NCBI GenBank assembly: GCA_015680685.1
Contig: MNCI01038015.1
Coordinates: 1-64,000 of the forward strand
Reading direction: 5' to 3'
DNA length: 64,000 nucleotides
From: Gnetum montanum
Lineage: Eukaryota > Streptophyta > Gnetopsida > Gnetales > Gnetaceae
Numbering within the stretch: position 1 is the first letter of the stretch; each line of letters begins with the position of its first letter. Of the stretch, positions 36,863 through 48,444 are shown one piece after another. Under the pieces are notes generated by a model that made no database searches, was not told the origin of the DNA, and was given only the letters and a program-made list of their open reading frames with translations. The translations under genes were made by a program, and so were the position numbers.

Positions 36863-37077
36863 TGGGGCACACGGTGCAAGAAGGGGAGGAGATTAATGTG
36901 CACCACTACAGCAAACTGCGGAGCATGGATGATGTCACAATCGTGGGATCACGCATCAATGACTGCAACAAAGATTGGGTGACACGACTGTGGGACGGCC
37001 GTGGCATGTATGCTCCCATGGAGCATGGTGCTTCTTACGCTGTAGTCAAACTTAATAAGCCCGTCTTCATAGAGTAG
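36862..37077 (+). other. C-terminal coding segment of the GC-rich gene in a second frame
   Basis: Reads HTVQEGEEINVHHYSKLRSM, DDVTIVGSRINDCNKDWVTR, LWDGRGMYAPMEHGASYAVV and KLNKPVFIE then TAG. The last 40 or so codons are conserved in unit 2 (42834-42960). It is in a different frame from 35955-36845, so a one- or two-base indel in the Gly tract, or an unseen splice, must be assumed to join them. Confidence 0.6.
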
Positions 37078-37586
37078 AGTATAGAGGAGCAGCGTTTTAT
37101 CGTTTGGGTTTCTGATTTTGATTATCTAACACTAAGTTATGTCATAGCCGTCCTTCAAAATATCAATATCCATCGTATTGTTATTCCTTCGGAAAACTGC
37201 AAACACTGCATCTGAACATGAACTTATGAAGTATAACGATGCTGTATGGCCATTATTATTAATCTTGAACGTTGAAACTCAAATCTGTTACCACTTGTGG
37301 GCAGACATCTTGGCAGTACGTAAATATTTGGGTTAAAACGCTTTTATAATAAATATTCAGTGAATTTCCTCATAAACTTTCGGACGCTAGATATTGGACC
37401 GGTACATAAATATTTCCTTTATAAATTCCTTGATAAATAAACACTCCTTGAATTTTCTATAAACTTTGTAAGCAAGCTGCTGAAATAGTGGCCAAACAGG
37501 TTGCTAGACTAATAAACTTCTATCAAACACTCCAATGATTGCACAAGAACTATTGTTAATAGATACGTGGATAAGTTTAGTAAATT

Positions 37587-38930
37587 AGAGTAGAATTGGA
37601 GAAAAGCAAGGTTGTCCTTTATCTCTAACTCTCTTCAGTCTGTTTATTGACGAATTACAAGATTGGTTATGTAAAGGTGATCAAAAGCATGTCCTAAAAC
37701 TAGGATCTCAAACAATACACCTACTTCTATATACAATTGATGATGCATTGATTTCTACATTTAAATAAGGTATGCATAATATCTTACAAGTGTTAGAAAA
37801 ATTTTGTCTGTCATTGGGTCTAGGTCTGAATGTTAATATGGAAAAAACAAAAATGATGATATGGGGTATTAGAAATATAAATTTTAGTTTTATTTTTGGA
37901 TCTACCAAAATAGAAATTGTGAACTCCTTTAGATACTTGGGGCTTCATTGTGGAAACAACTACAGATGGGATAAATGTGTCAAAGAAAGAATAGTAGGAA
38001 GAATTAAAGCTCTATATACAATTAAAAGAAATGCAAGGCATTAGGAATCTGCGCTTGGCAAGTTAGGAAATAATTTTTCCAATCTATCATTTATCCTACT
38101 GTATTGTATGGGTGTGAAGTGTGGGGACCAAGTCTCAATGCAAAAACCTAGAAGGCTATTGAAAGGGTGCAATAGATTTTTTTTATTAGATGAATTGCAA
38201 GTAAAAGCTTAGACACCTTATTCCATGTTGCTTTTGGAGTGTGATTTGCTTCTCCTAGAAGCTTAAGTTCTCTATCAATTTATTGCTTATACTTAAAAAC
38301 TCTTAAAATTAGAGCATCAAAAGTTTTCTAAAAAAGCCTTTGAAAGTACAAGAGAAAATGGTTGGTATTTTCAGGGAATACAATGGCTCAAAACTTGGAA
38401 TATCTCAATGGAGGTGATGCAAAATAATCCTAAACATCTTCCAAAATTAGTAAAACATCAGGTATTAGCAAGGTTGTGGTCAAATACTAAAGAAAAGAAA
38501 AAAATTCTACTTAGAGCATATTAAAGGTAATTCTTTAGATTCATCGGTCCAATATCTTATGGCTAATATCTGGATTCGAGCTTGTAGTTTTATCAACAAG
38601 CTCTGTTTGAGTTTACATCGTCTAGGGATTGAAAAGGGAAGATGGATTCACATGCCAAGGGGAAGCCCTTGAGGATGAGCAACGTGTTTTTCTTAGTTAT
38701 CATGTGCTAGATCATTTGAGGCAGAAATACAATATTACTACTAATAAGTTGTATGATTTGTTTTTGATACATGTTGTGGTGGTTGGCCACTTTATTGAGT
38801 TAGTTGTTATTCTTCATGACATGAATGTACTGGTAGATCCTTTGGGCCTGCAAATGTTAATAAATCAGTTTCAATTTCAATTTCATAATATATGAGTTAG
38901 GTTTCTTGGTAAGAAATATATATTATTTAA
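37587..38930 (+). pseudogene. LINE reverse transcriptase, C-terminal part (unit 2)
   Basis: Second copy of 33351-34690: KQGCPLSLTLFSLFIDELQD, LGLGLNVNMEKTKMMIWGIR, FRYLGLHCGNNYRWDKCVKE, ending DHLRQKYNITTNKLYDLFLI. The catalytic box is YTIDD here. It starts abruptly inside the RT domain because the duplication boundary lies there. Confidence 0.75.
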
Positions 38931-39050
38931 GTTTGTGATCGCAAAAGTATTTTTATTTATCTGTAAAACCTTTGAAATTTCTTCCATGACTAATAAAATA
39001 TTTTCACTTCAATATTTGTATGTAGTATGGTTTTTGTTTTTCTTGTGCAG

Positions 39051-39126
39051 CTTTTCTTTTGTTGGTGTCATCTTGAAAAAGTTAGAGGAAGCACCTCAAG
39101 TGGTTATAGATGTAAGGAAAGAATAG
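39051..39126 (+). other. Exon-like block, unit 2
   Basis: After TTTTTCTTGTGCAG, the frame reads FSFVGVILKKLEEAPQVVID then VRKE and TAG. It is the partner of 34815-34893, with in-frame length change. See that entry for interpretation. Confidence 0.4.
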
Positions 39127-39728
39127 GAATGAATCCACTCTATGAAAAAGTGATTAGCTTGGCTCCACAGAACACAAGCATTGCTAGTATGTAGATGTCG
39201 ATGAAAATTCCCTCAAATTTCTTCAGCAACACAGTTATATAAATCAGAAATACTAACCATTGCACGTAGTAACGAGATCAACTTCATTTTAATAATCAAT
39301 TTAAGAGTTTAACCTGGTCGAATTTTATTTGCGTGTGGAAGAAATATTCAAGCTATAAATTTAAAGCAAAAGCGGATTCTGAGATCTTAAAGGGCCGAAC
39401 AGATTTCTGTGCTCTGATTGTATCTTCATAGAAAATGACAAAATGCGCATCCGTGGCTTTGAAGGTTAGCATAGTATTCACAACGTACTATTGCCAAAGA
39501 TAGATTCGCTACAGTGAAAGGGGAAAAAAATATGCGGAACATCCTATTTTCTAAAGCCATATCCGCTACTGTGAAAGTGAAAAGTACGTGTTTCAATTAC
39601 ACCGTCTTCCTGGTCTTCCTGGTTATGAAACATTCTGCAATTTAGCTTTCTGCTGAAAATCACAGTTGCTTCTTTACTCTCTAGAGCACTGCAAAAATGT
39701 GCATGCTTGGCTTTGAAGGTTAGCATAG

Positions 39729-39736
39729 CATCTAAC
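39729..39736. repeat. hAT left TSD (CATCTAAC)
   Basis: CATCTAAC lies just before the element and again at 42762-42769 just after it. Unit 1 has the uninterrupted equivalent (CATCTGTAACCTTTTATTTT at 35712). Eight-bp TSDs are typical of hAT transposons. Confidence 0.8.
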
Positions 39737-42700
39737 CTATGCGCCGGAGATTCACGATTCCCAAGAAAATCTCACGAACCGTTCGCGGTGGATTCGGGCA
39801 CGCGTATAGAAGCGTGTAAAATCCGCATTGGGTACGTAAATTATAATTTTTCGTTTTTCAACTCTCAACGAGAACATTCATTGTCGATTAAAATCTTACC
39901 TATTTTAACTGCAAATCGTGTCAAATCTTACCTGTTTCTTGCAAATTGCATCCGCGTCCAATACCTTTTATTTACAGACGCTCCTCCTATTCTCTTCTAT
40001 TCTACCATTGATAGGGATTTGGATGCTTCCGCACTCTCCAAACGCTTTGTTTCTCTTTCAGCTTTAAAATTTTTCGCTTCATTTTCAGTTTTTCATTTGC
40101 AGGCAATGACGAAGAAGACGATGAACATTTTTTTTGATGCAGGGGTCTCGTCTGCCCAATTTGATTTGGGTGATTGGGTAGGAGACTTGCCTTATCGGAT
40201 TTATCTGTTGATGCTCAGAAAATGAGTTGTTATCATTCTATACTTTATTATTCTATATTTTTCAGTTTCTATATTTTTTTATCATTCTATATTTTGCAGA
40301 AAATCGATCGTTTCCTTTTAGGGCAATCTGGACGGGCTTGCCGAGCCCGCGTAAGCACGCATTGCGAGTGGATCTCTTCGATCCATAATTCTAGTTTTTG
40401 TTCTTAAAAAATTTGGATGATATTTCTTCCGTTTTTTAAATGCGAGCGCTACATGCTTTACCTTTGTAATCTTAGTGCACAATTTTTCCGCTCAACTTTC
40501 ACTCTTGGTCCTCACTTGTTATTTTCTGCTTCTTTCCGTCGTTGCTGGAAAGATTTCTCTCCATCTCTATCCTGATTCGTGAGCACGAAATCCGCTTTTC
40601 TTCCCCTTCCGTCTTGCTCTTCCAGTTTGCGTGAGAACACATTTCGATCTTTAGTAGTGGATTTTAGTGAATTTTCGTATCAATTGAGTTGCCTATTTTG
40701 CTTAGATTTACCTGATCTTTACTTTTTATTTTAGTTTATTCAGATGAGTTTAGAGAAAAGATTTTTATTTAGTGGATTGGTTTCGTATTTTTATTCATGG
40801 GCCATGGCCATCTCGTGTTGCGGTTTCAGGTCATAAATGCACAACCTGTGGCCATCATTCCAGCCTGTCATTAATGCACAACCTGTGAGGGAAGGGAATC
40901 AGTTGGTTACAAAACTGATTTCAGGCCTCTCTCCCTCTACAAGTGCAAACAGAATATTTCGAAGCATACATTTGTTCAAAGTTCAAACAAAATTTGAGCA
41001 CCATATCCTTCCCAAATCTTTTTAGGAAGCCCTAGTCAACATCTGCAGTCAAACATGCAAGAGGCATGAACTCAACCCACAACAACAAATTCGAAAACTC
41101 CAAAGACCCGCCTTTGAATATCCTGCTATCCCAACTTTATAAAGCAAGCCCATAAGTCCAAAACATGTCGTGAACTTGCCGAGAGCATTATTAACAGCGC
41201 AGAAGCAAATAGAGCTCTGTGAATATGGTGGTGGGGAAGGGATTCCTGGTGTAAAAATCTGATAAACTTTATTGGCTTATATGCTTGGTATTAGCTTTTT
41301 ATGAAAATGTAGCAATATTTTTTCTAATGGCACAACCTATTGTTGATTTCATCTTTTATGTTGATAAAGATAAGAAATTTATGTAATTTATGAAAATATG
41401 GTATAGAAATTGATAGCTCTCTTGATTTTTATAATGCTCAATTACTTCCATTGATTCTAAAAAGATGAATGCTATAAATACCCCATTGCATATGGCTGCA
41501 TATGCATTAAATATTAAGAATATGGTTGAATATGCATTAAATCCAACAAGGCCTTGTGACGATTTTGATTTTGATGTAAGAATAGGCTTCAATTTACTAA
41601 AGGACATATAAAAGCATTTAAATGTGAAGATGCCATACTTGATATGGATAGAATAGCTTAAGAAGATCTAACTGGATGGTGGAGTTTGCATGGTGGAGAT
41701 AGTAGCGGATACTCTTAGATTTCAAACTTTAGTGAAGTTTTTTTCTCAAATCAGTTTTTTTATTAAACATATAACAAATATTAATACGTATTAATTTTCT
41801 TACTTAATTTATGAAATGTGATGTTTGAAAACTTGAAATAGTGATGTTTTATATATCATGCATTTTTTAAACACCATAATTAATAGGCTATTAGGTCTTA
41901 AGTTTCAAATGAGTTTGTTTATTGATGAAGTTTTGAATAATTTATAAAATGATTTTTTTAACAATGCACAAATTTATTCTTATATTTATCATTTATGTAG
42001 GTTGCATCTTTTTCTGATAGAATTTGGTCAACATATTTTTTCATTTATCGGATCAAAAGAAATAGTCTAACTCCAAAAAAAGTTGAAAAATTAGTATTTC
42101 TTTATAGCATGATTAGATTGGAAGAAAGAAAAGAAATAAAATATAGGCAATCACCTATTCTTTGTTGGGATGTTAATCTAGAAGATGATGATGTTCCAAT
42201 AGTTGATAATAGAGAAAGTTATTTTACTGACTTAGTTAATGTTCGTGGAGCAATGAATCTTAATATTGATGATTCAATCCTTGATGAAGATGATTGCCAT
42301 GCAAATGATATTAATGACATAGAACAAAATGAAGCACGTTTTACAAATTTATTTTTTAGAGTAGAGCAAGGAAAAAATATAGGTTAAAATTAGAATTTGA
42401 ACAATGTGACAATTTCTAAGCTTTCGCAAGAAACTCTTTATCATATATATATATGATAATGCTAAAATATTTTATAATACACATGAGACTCAATACTTAC
42501 TTAATGTTTCATTGCAATCTTTTATGCGATTTTTAAGCATTAACAATATTTTGAATTTACATTGTACTTGTTCTATATTCTACAATGTTTTTTATATGAT
42601 ATATGTGATTTAATTTTTTAAAAAAATTTAATATCTTTAAATTTTCTCTATCACGTCCCCGAACCGGTCCCACTTTTTTTTGAGGCACACGTACCCAACA

Positions 42701-42761
42701 CGTTCAAAATCACGAATCCTCGATTCCTCGTTTCCACGAATCGGATTCTTTTGATGCATAG
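39737..42761 (+). mobile_element. hAT DNA transposon (3025 bp)
   Basis: The element begins CTATGCGCCGGAGATTCACG and ends ...GATTCTTTTGATGCATAG. The outer six bases are inverted (CTATGC/GCATAG), and AG(A)TTC(A)CGATTC recurs inverted just inside. It is flanked by the 8-bp direct repeat CATCTAAC. Inside are a 5' part with short frames, and the C-terminal part of a hAT transposase on the plus strand. The transposase has stops, so the copy is inactive. Confidence 0.8.
41400..42390 (+). pseudogene. hAT transposase C-terminal region
   Basis: Translation in two frames gives NTPLHMAAYALN, FDFDVRIGFNLLKDI, then DLTGWWSLHGG, then after an AT-rich gap of about 250 bp (possibly an intron ending TTATGTAG at 42000) VASFSDRIWSTYFFIYRIKR, NSLTPKKVEKLVFLYSMIRL and an acidic tail. 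These are the hAT dimerisation-domain blocks in order (TPLH.AAYALNP, WW..HG, S..ERNWS.Y..IH..KRN.L...+...LV). The catalytic upstream domain is not recognisable. Stops near the first blocks show decay. Confidence 0.7.
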
Positions 42762-42769
42762 CATCTAAC
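42762..42769. repeat. hAT right TSD (CATCTAAC)
   Basis: Direct copy of 39729-39736, followed by CTTTTATTTTCCAAAG, which continues the unit 2 sequence. Confidence 0.8.
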
Positions 42770-42833
42770 CTTTTATTTTCCAAAGACGATAAAGTACGGC
42801 ACATACCATTTTCCAAAGCCATGTTTGTTACAG

Positions 42834-42960
42834 ACGCATCTTTGACTGCAACAGAGAGTACGTGATACGACTGTGGGACGGCCGTGGCAGGTATTTTCCC
42901 ATGGAGCATGGTGCTTCTTACGCTGTCGTCAAACTTAACAAGCCCGTCTTCATAGAGTAG
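42834..42960 (+). pseudogene. 3' remnant of the GC-rich gene (unit 2)
   Basis: Reads RIFDCNREYVIRLWDGRGRY, FPMEHGASYAVVKLNKPVFI, E then TAG, matching the end of the gene at 36951-37077. The differences are mostly conservative (Lys/Arg, Asp/Glu, Trp/Tyr). The 5' 1.16 kb is deleted, the join lying after GTTTGTTACAG. No start codon context remains. Confidence 0.75.
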
Positions 42961-43299
42961 AGTATAGAGGAGCAGCGTTTTGGGTTTCTGATTTTGAGTA
43001 TGTAACACTAACTTATCTCATAGCCTTCCTTCAAAATATGAATATTCATCGTATTGTTATCGCTTTCGAAAATTGCAAACACTACATCACTTTAGACTCG
43101 TGAACATGAACTTATGAAGTATAACGATGGTATATGGCCATTATTATTAATCTTGAACGTTGAAACTCAAATCGGTTACCACTCGTGAGGCAGACATCTT
43201 GGCAGTACGTAAATATTTGGGTTGAAACGCTTTTATAAATAAATATTTAGTGAGTTTCCGCATAAACTTTCTGACGCTAGATATTGGAGCGATACATAA

Positions 43300-43850
43300 A
43301 TATTTCCTTTATAAATTCTTTGATAAATAAATACTCCTTGAATTTTCTGATAAACTTTGTAAGCAACCTGCTGAAATAGTGGCCAAACAGGTAGGTAGAC
43401 AAATGAACTTCTATCAAACTACACTCCAATGATTGCAGAAGAACTATTGTTAATAGATAGGTTGATAAGTTTAGTAAATTATGTAAACAATGTGTAACAA
43501 AGTTGTTGGTACTTGAAGTTCCTTTTGTTAGAGATGGCAATGCCAAAGTTTATTAATATTAAAATATAACCATAGATAATTATAATAATGTAAAATTTTA
43601 GCAATTATTAAAGTTTTAAAGATGATTTAATTTTCTCCTAATTATTTATGCTTTGTTGTCATCTAGGTTCTCCCTAATTTGATAACAAGGTACTTCTTTC
43701 TCAAATTGTAAGACCTTAATTCAAGCTTAGATGTAGCCACTCAAAAGAGGTTGGGCTTTCACTTCACTTCCAACCCTTTTAGGAAACCACCTTGGTAGGA
43801 TGAGCATTGAGCTTTTAGGTAATGATCCTTTTTTATTTGTTTAATGATTC
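43300..43850 (+). repeat. Old repeat shared with 54070-54850, including R3
   Basis: TTTGATAAATAAATA...TGAATTTTCT.ATAAACTTT, ACTCCAA, TTGTTAATAGAT, GATAAGTTTAGTA, then GTACTTCTTTCTCAAATTGT, ACTCAAAAGAGGTTGGGC and GGATGAGCATTGAGC occur here and in the same order at 54070-54850. The first third is also at 37420-37586. No coding sense is seen. Confidence 0.7.
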
Positions 43851-44039
43851 ATTTCAGTTTATGGAGATGTAACAAAATTTCATAAAAATGAAAAAGGTTT
43901 TATTGGGAGGAGATTAACTATGTAAGCCATTTTCATGTTAAGATGACTAATGGGAAAATTTAGATGTAACTAAGAATCCTTTTTCTATTTAAACTCAATT
44001 ATGAATGTTGAGAATGATGCCAATGTTGTTAGAGGTATT

Positions 44040-44195
44040 GGAACTTGAAATAATTGAAACATGGGTACACCCCAAGATATATAGTCCACATAAAACTTTA
44101 TAACTCAACATTTCTCATCAAAATTGAATCCATCACTTAGAGTTTCCAAATCAAGAGTCTTGCCACTAGGCTAACATCTCATTGTTACAAATATT
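44040..44195 (-). repeat. SINE-1 copy
   Basis: On the minus strand: GTTAGCCTAGTGGCAAGACT then CTTGATTTGGAAAC, the tRNA-like head, followed by TTGAGTTATAAAGTTTT and TATATCTTGGGGTGTACC. It matches the plus-strand copy at 44643. Confidence 0.55.
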
Positions 44196-44642
44196 GTTAG
44201 GACTAAGACCATCCTTTGTAAAAACAGTTAATTTTTCTCCCTTTATTTTTCAAAGCATGAATTATATGGTTGTACACTTCAGTAGACATCCTTAAAATTA
44301 GAAAAAATTTTCTACTCCGTATTAAGCATGTGATGTACTCTAGTAATTTTGCTTAATATTAATATTATTTCTAGGGTTGACAACCTTCCCTTCTCCTCAT
44401 TTTAAAATATATTATTAATAGAGAAAAAGTTCCACATAAGAAAATATTTTTGTGCTTTGTAAACTTCTCTAAGATTTGTGATTTAATCAATTGAAATAAA
44501 TTATAAAGATGCCTAAATAATTTATACAGTTTTCATTACATTGTGTTGGAACTCAAAATAATTTTTTAACAATATTTACTCCTAAGACATGTAATCAAAT
44601 TAGAACTTTATAACTCAGTATTATAAATAAATAAAAAGTGAA

Positions 44643-44785
44643 GTGTTAACTTAGTGGTAAGATTCTTGATTTGGAAACTTCGAGTTGTAAGTTCAATTCT
44701 AGTAGGTAATGTTGAGTTATAAAGTTCCAAGTAGACTATATATCTTGAAGTGTACCTATATTTGAATTATTTCATGTTCCAACCC
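44643..44785 (+). repeat. SINE-1 copy
   Basis: GTGTTAACTTAGTGGTAAGA (A-box-like), CTTGATTTGGAAACTTCGAG, GTAAGTTCAATTCTAG (B-box-like), GTAATGTTGAGTTATAAAGT and TATATCTTGAAGTGTACCTA. This is the best-preserved copy in the window. Confidence 0.6.
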
Positions 44786-44827
44786 CCAACTATTACCTAC
44801 CAATGTAAACCAATAACTTTAAGTTTC
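44786..44827 (-). repeat. SINE-1 copy split by element G, left part
   Basis: Minus strand: GAAACTTAAAGTTATTGGTT...TAGGTAATAGTTG, the middle of a SINE-1. Its head is on the other side of G at 51829-51872 (GTGTAAGCCTAGTG...CTTGATTTGGAAAC on minus). The five bases GTTTC occur on both sides of G. Confidence 0.6.
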
Positions 44828-45623
44828 TGATGAGTGGCAAGGTACCCCTACACTCAACCATACGAATACGAGCGTTTCATGCATGATCTGGTCGAACTCC
44901 AAGGACTAAGTGCTTACGCGCCTTAATGGAACACTTAGGGTTAATCAATCGTTGTCTTCCCAAACTTACTTGTATTGTCACGGTTGTATGGTTAAGTAAG
45001 CTTGAGGTATATGATTTTTATAGATTTTATATTTTTTTATGTCTTATGCTAATAAAGAAAAGGAGGAGAGAACTAAGTGGCTAATTTACCTTAACTATTC
45101 ATTAACTAGTTCTAATTGTTCCTAACACCAATATCCGTTCCCACTTGTCGTCCACATCTTGAACCAATACAACACTGTTGGGATTACCAAACTCTAATCG
45201 TTACTAGGTTACGAAGCGCTACTCGCATGCTTGAAGCGGTCATATTGAGTGCACTTAACTAAGGGGGTCAAGGGTTGAGAGAGAAATTAATTAACTAGAC
45301 ATTAAACATTCAACAATAATTAATTACTAATTAGCTTAGCCTGTATGCTACAAGGTTTATCATAAAGTTCGTCTTTATTGTTGTACGCAAATGTGTGCTC
45401 AGGAACAAATTGCTTGAATAAAGATCCGTTCACTCTATGACTCCTACTGTGGGCACATAGAAATTATTCTAACTCTGGCCAAATAAAACTGCAAGAGTTT
45501 GGCTAAGGGTCTAAGACGTTTTTCTTGAAACAAAGGGCACCACCTCTTATTTATAGAATATGAGGCAGGACATGATATCGTGTAGTGGATGCGATATCAC
45601 GTACGCAATATCGCGGCTCATCA
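44828..45623 (-). mobile_element. Element G 3' LTR (796 bp)
   Basis: Plus-strand start TGATGAGTGGCAAGG, end GCGGCTCATCA. The minus TATA box is near 45555, and the palindrome-rich U3 at 45570-45620 has ATGCGATATCACGTACGCAA. Confidence 0.9.
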
Positions 45624-45635
45624 TACCCACATGAC

Positions 45636-47645
45636 TGAATGAAAACTCATGCTCAAGTTCCTTACAAAATATTGGAACGGTATGGGATTATTAACTTGAA
45701 TGACAACTAATGGTGAATGGGATGACATGTGAATGGATCAATCATTACAATACATGACAATATTAGTGTTCATGACTACAAAAATGAACACTATACATAA
45801 TTGACATCCAGCCTTATTTGGTAGCTGAGAAAGAAGAGAGAGAGAGAGAAAAGAAGGAGATGTGTTGCTGCCAATGCCAGGATTACACCTTCCATTGTCC
45901 ATCCATAACCGTGCCATCAATCATGTTCCTTGCACGACTATTCCAACACCAATCCATCCTAAGTGTTTCCTCTAGGTCCAGTTCATTGCTGTATGATTTC
46001 CATCTGCACACACAACATAGTCACATATTAGCAAGGATAAGTAAATTACAATACGGTTGATACCTTGCCTCGGTGTAAGGTCCATTAGCTGAGTTGTGAT
46101 ATGGCTAATTCAGATTCTAGAGATATAACACTGGTGACTACCCAAGGTATAGGGGTTAGGAAAATTGAAAAAACTGGACCAAGGCCCCCATGACTAAGAG
46201 CGATCCTCCGGTAGCGATCAAATGGAAAAAAGATAAGGAATAAGAAAGATGGAGAAAAAAAGAAACAATGGCAACGCCAATAAAATGAATGTCAAAGATG
46301 GTAATGAACAAAACATGTTGATTGCAGAAATGTTTAAGGGAAAGAAGTTAACTAATGCATCAAATAGGAATGCTAGTGGGTCCTCCCCAAAGCAGGATCA
46401 TGTCCTTAATTCCCTGAAAATCCCACATTCAAAGAGTCTGTAAGCTCTGGAAATCTCATTCAGAAGCAAGAGTTAAAGTCTTAGCCACAAGAATTTACCA
46501 AGAAGAAAACAATGCATCAACCAAAATATAGACTACTGATACAACCGGCAATGAGGTGGAAAGTGGAGAAAGAATGATGGGAAGAAGAGAATGTAATGGA
46601 ATTCCAAGAACAAGGTGGTGTATAGCCCCTTGTGTATGTATGGTTAATGTGACTAAGTAGATCCCATTCCAAATCTGGCCTCAAAAAATCCACATCCAGT
46701 GACTTCACATTAATACACTTGGTCAATACATCCACCTAAAGTAACAACAATGCTTCTGCCAAAGAGTCACCATCATTTCGAGGAAACGAGAAAGGGAAAA
46801 GGTAGGAAGCGAGAGAGGGCCTTAGTTAGGGGAAACATGTTTGTTTAGTTCCATAACCAGTGCTTGTAGCCCAGATGATTATTGTGTCTAAGGGATGTGC
46901 TTTGAATTCTCACTATTTTTTTTACGTGAGAACCACACCACGCAAAGACTTATTTTTATTGGCTCAGCTTCCCAATAATGAAGTAACGTCAGAATGGTAA
47001 GGAAAACTCAAGAAGAAAACATCCAAGCACTCAAAAAAATGGCCAGCATAAATGCATCAAATCCCCTTGAAGTCACACCCTTTTCAGTCCTTGAGTCCTT
47101 CCTTAGTTTGGGAAATGCCCAGCCACCAATTCATTAATAGTTTTATTATTAAGAAAGGGACTGTACAACTCCAAGCCAAGAGAGACCATAGAAATTCATG
47201 AATGCATGGATGACATGGACTCATTGCCTGTTATATCAAAAGAACCATACCTTAGTATCAACATTATAACTCCAAGGTAGAAACCAAACATTAGCAATCA
47301 ATAGAATACAATTCATACCATCATCAGGAGCACTTATTAGGTGATGATCCTAACTAAACAAACACCCACACAAAGAAATGAAAAAGTATAAACGATGTTG
47401 CAAAACAAAAACAAGAACTTAAAAAAGGAACTGAGGACCTCAATTGGTTAGCAGAGGTGGCCATCTCCCCCATGACTGAGTTGGAAGGGGGAGATCCGAC
47501 ATAGTGAGCAGGGTCATTTCTTCTCAGAGGTATTATGTGCACTGACCATTCTAAATTCATGGTAATGGTTTGGTCTGTTGCACATTGACTAACAATCTCT
47601 TATTAAGGTTTTGGTCTGACTTTTTTTAGGAAGTTCCAACTTTCC
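45636..47645 (-). mobile_element. Element G spacer with internal PPT-like tracts
   Basis: Non-coding spacer. PPT-like tracts (plus CCCCCATGACT) lie at 46184-46198 and 47462-47479, with the same spacing as in F. The block at 45830-46010 matches the pre-LTR tail of F. At 47390-47430 is a short AAAACAAAAAC run matching the T-rich repeats of F. Confidence 0.75.
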
Positions 47646-48443
47646 CTAGTTGATGTTTTCCAAGTTAAGGTTTGGAAGTTGGCAGCGGACTTGCTCAAGT
47701 GCATCTATGCTTTCGACGTAAGCACAAGTTATTCCCTTAGTTAGTTCCATGCACATCAGTAAGTTGCTCTTTTGATCAGCTATCAGCCACTGGGTGTCTC
47801 TTTGTCGTGTGGCCACTGCATACAGGCACTTTTGTAGGTTATGGTCTTGTGGACACTGGTTGCATGCAGGAAATGCTAAACTTTGCACAACCCATGATCT
47901 CTGCATGCAATTGTACCCTGTATCACTGTATGCAATGCATGGAACCTTCTTCTTCTCGATCTTTCCAAAAGTATTCTCCTTAGATATTTCTAGGGAAATA
48001 TCACGAATTCCTAGACGTGCATCTACAGTACTTAGCCATGCCCTTCTCATTATTATTGGGAAGTCCCCTTTATCGTTGTTCACTTCTATCACTAGGAAAT
48101 AAGCTGGGTACGACCACCCACACATATTGGTAACGATGTCCTCCACTAGTCCCTAGGGAACAATGATGGACTGGTCAGCCAGCTCTAGGTGAATATTGCT
48201 CTTCCTTAATGGAGGTAGGTTCCAGGCTTTGTACATCTCTTGTGATATTAAGTTGACTCTAAAACCTGAGTCCAAAAGAGCTTTGCATGGTTCATTCCCA
48301 TCAATTTGGAGATAGATTAGGGGGTTTCCAAGATCAGAGAATTTCCTAGGAAGGTGGCCAACCTTAATCCAATCAGTAACGACATGTGTTAACATAGCCA
48401 TATGCGTTGAGTTCGGTGTTTGGTTTGATGCCAATACGACCAT
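47646..48443 (-). pseudogene. Element G aspartic protease
   Basis: Nearly open minus-strand frame with one stop: VVTDWIKVGHLPRKFSDLGN, IYLQIDGNEPCKALLDSGFR, VNLISQEMYKAWNLPPLRKS, then after the stop GLVEDIVTNMCGWSYPAYFL, VIEVNNDKGDFPIIMRRAWL and VPCIAYSDTGYNCMQRSW. The active-site Asp-Ser-Gly is intact, the best-kept protease in the family here. It lies in a different frame from the gag C-terminus, the two meeting at 48443-48447, by decay or a programmed shift. The C-terminal 100 residues (CNQCPQDHNLQKCLYAV) have no match I know. Confidence 0.75.
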
Positions 48444-48444
48444 C

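Larger units (their letters stand above)
33351..37586. repeat. Segmental duplication, unit 1 (4236 bp)
   Basis: Starts AGAGTAGAATTGGAG and ends AAGTTTAGTAAATT. It carries the LINE 3' part, an exon-like block, a repeat-rich upstream region, the GC-rich gene and its 3' flank. The next base begins unit 2 with the same AGAGTAGAATTGGAG. Confidence 0.9.
37587..43480. repeat. Segmental duplication, unit 2
   Basis: Begins AGAGTAGAATTGGAG at 37587 and ends AAGTTTAGTAAATT at 43480. Compared with unit 1 it lacks the stretch corresponding to 35786-36950 (join at 42833/42834) and has gained a hAT element (39737-42761). After 43480 the sequence continues into older flanking DNA. Confidence 0.9.

Noticed and set aside
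36615-36872. Minus-strand Pro/Thr-rich frame opposite the GC-rich gene
   Set aside because: It is the antisense of the GGT/GGC tract; composition explains it.
39724-39739. 16-bp repeat GCATAGCATCTAACCT as a long TSD
   Set aside because: The outer bases are better explained by the inverted CTATGC/GCATAG termini, leaving the 8-bp TSD expected for hAT elements.
40837-41230. Weak PPR-like reading on the minus strand inside the hAT element
   Set aside because: Only scattered words resemble a PPR repeat, with stops and frame changes; not enough to call.
44643-44715. Possible tRNA gene
   Set aside because: A- and B-box-like blocks exist, but no paired acceptor stem or anticodon arm can be drawn; it belongs to a repeated family.
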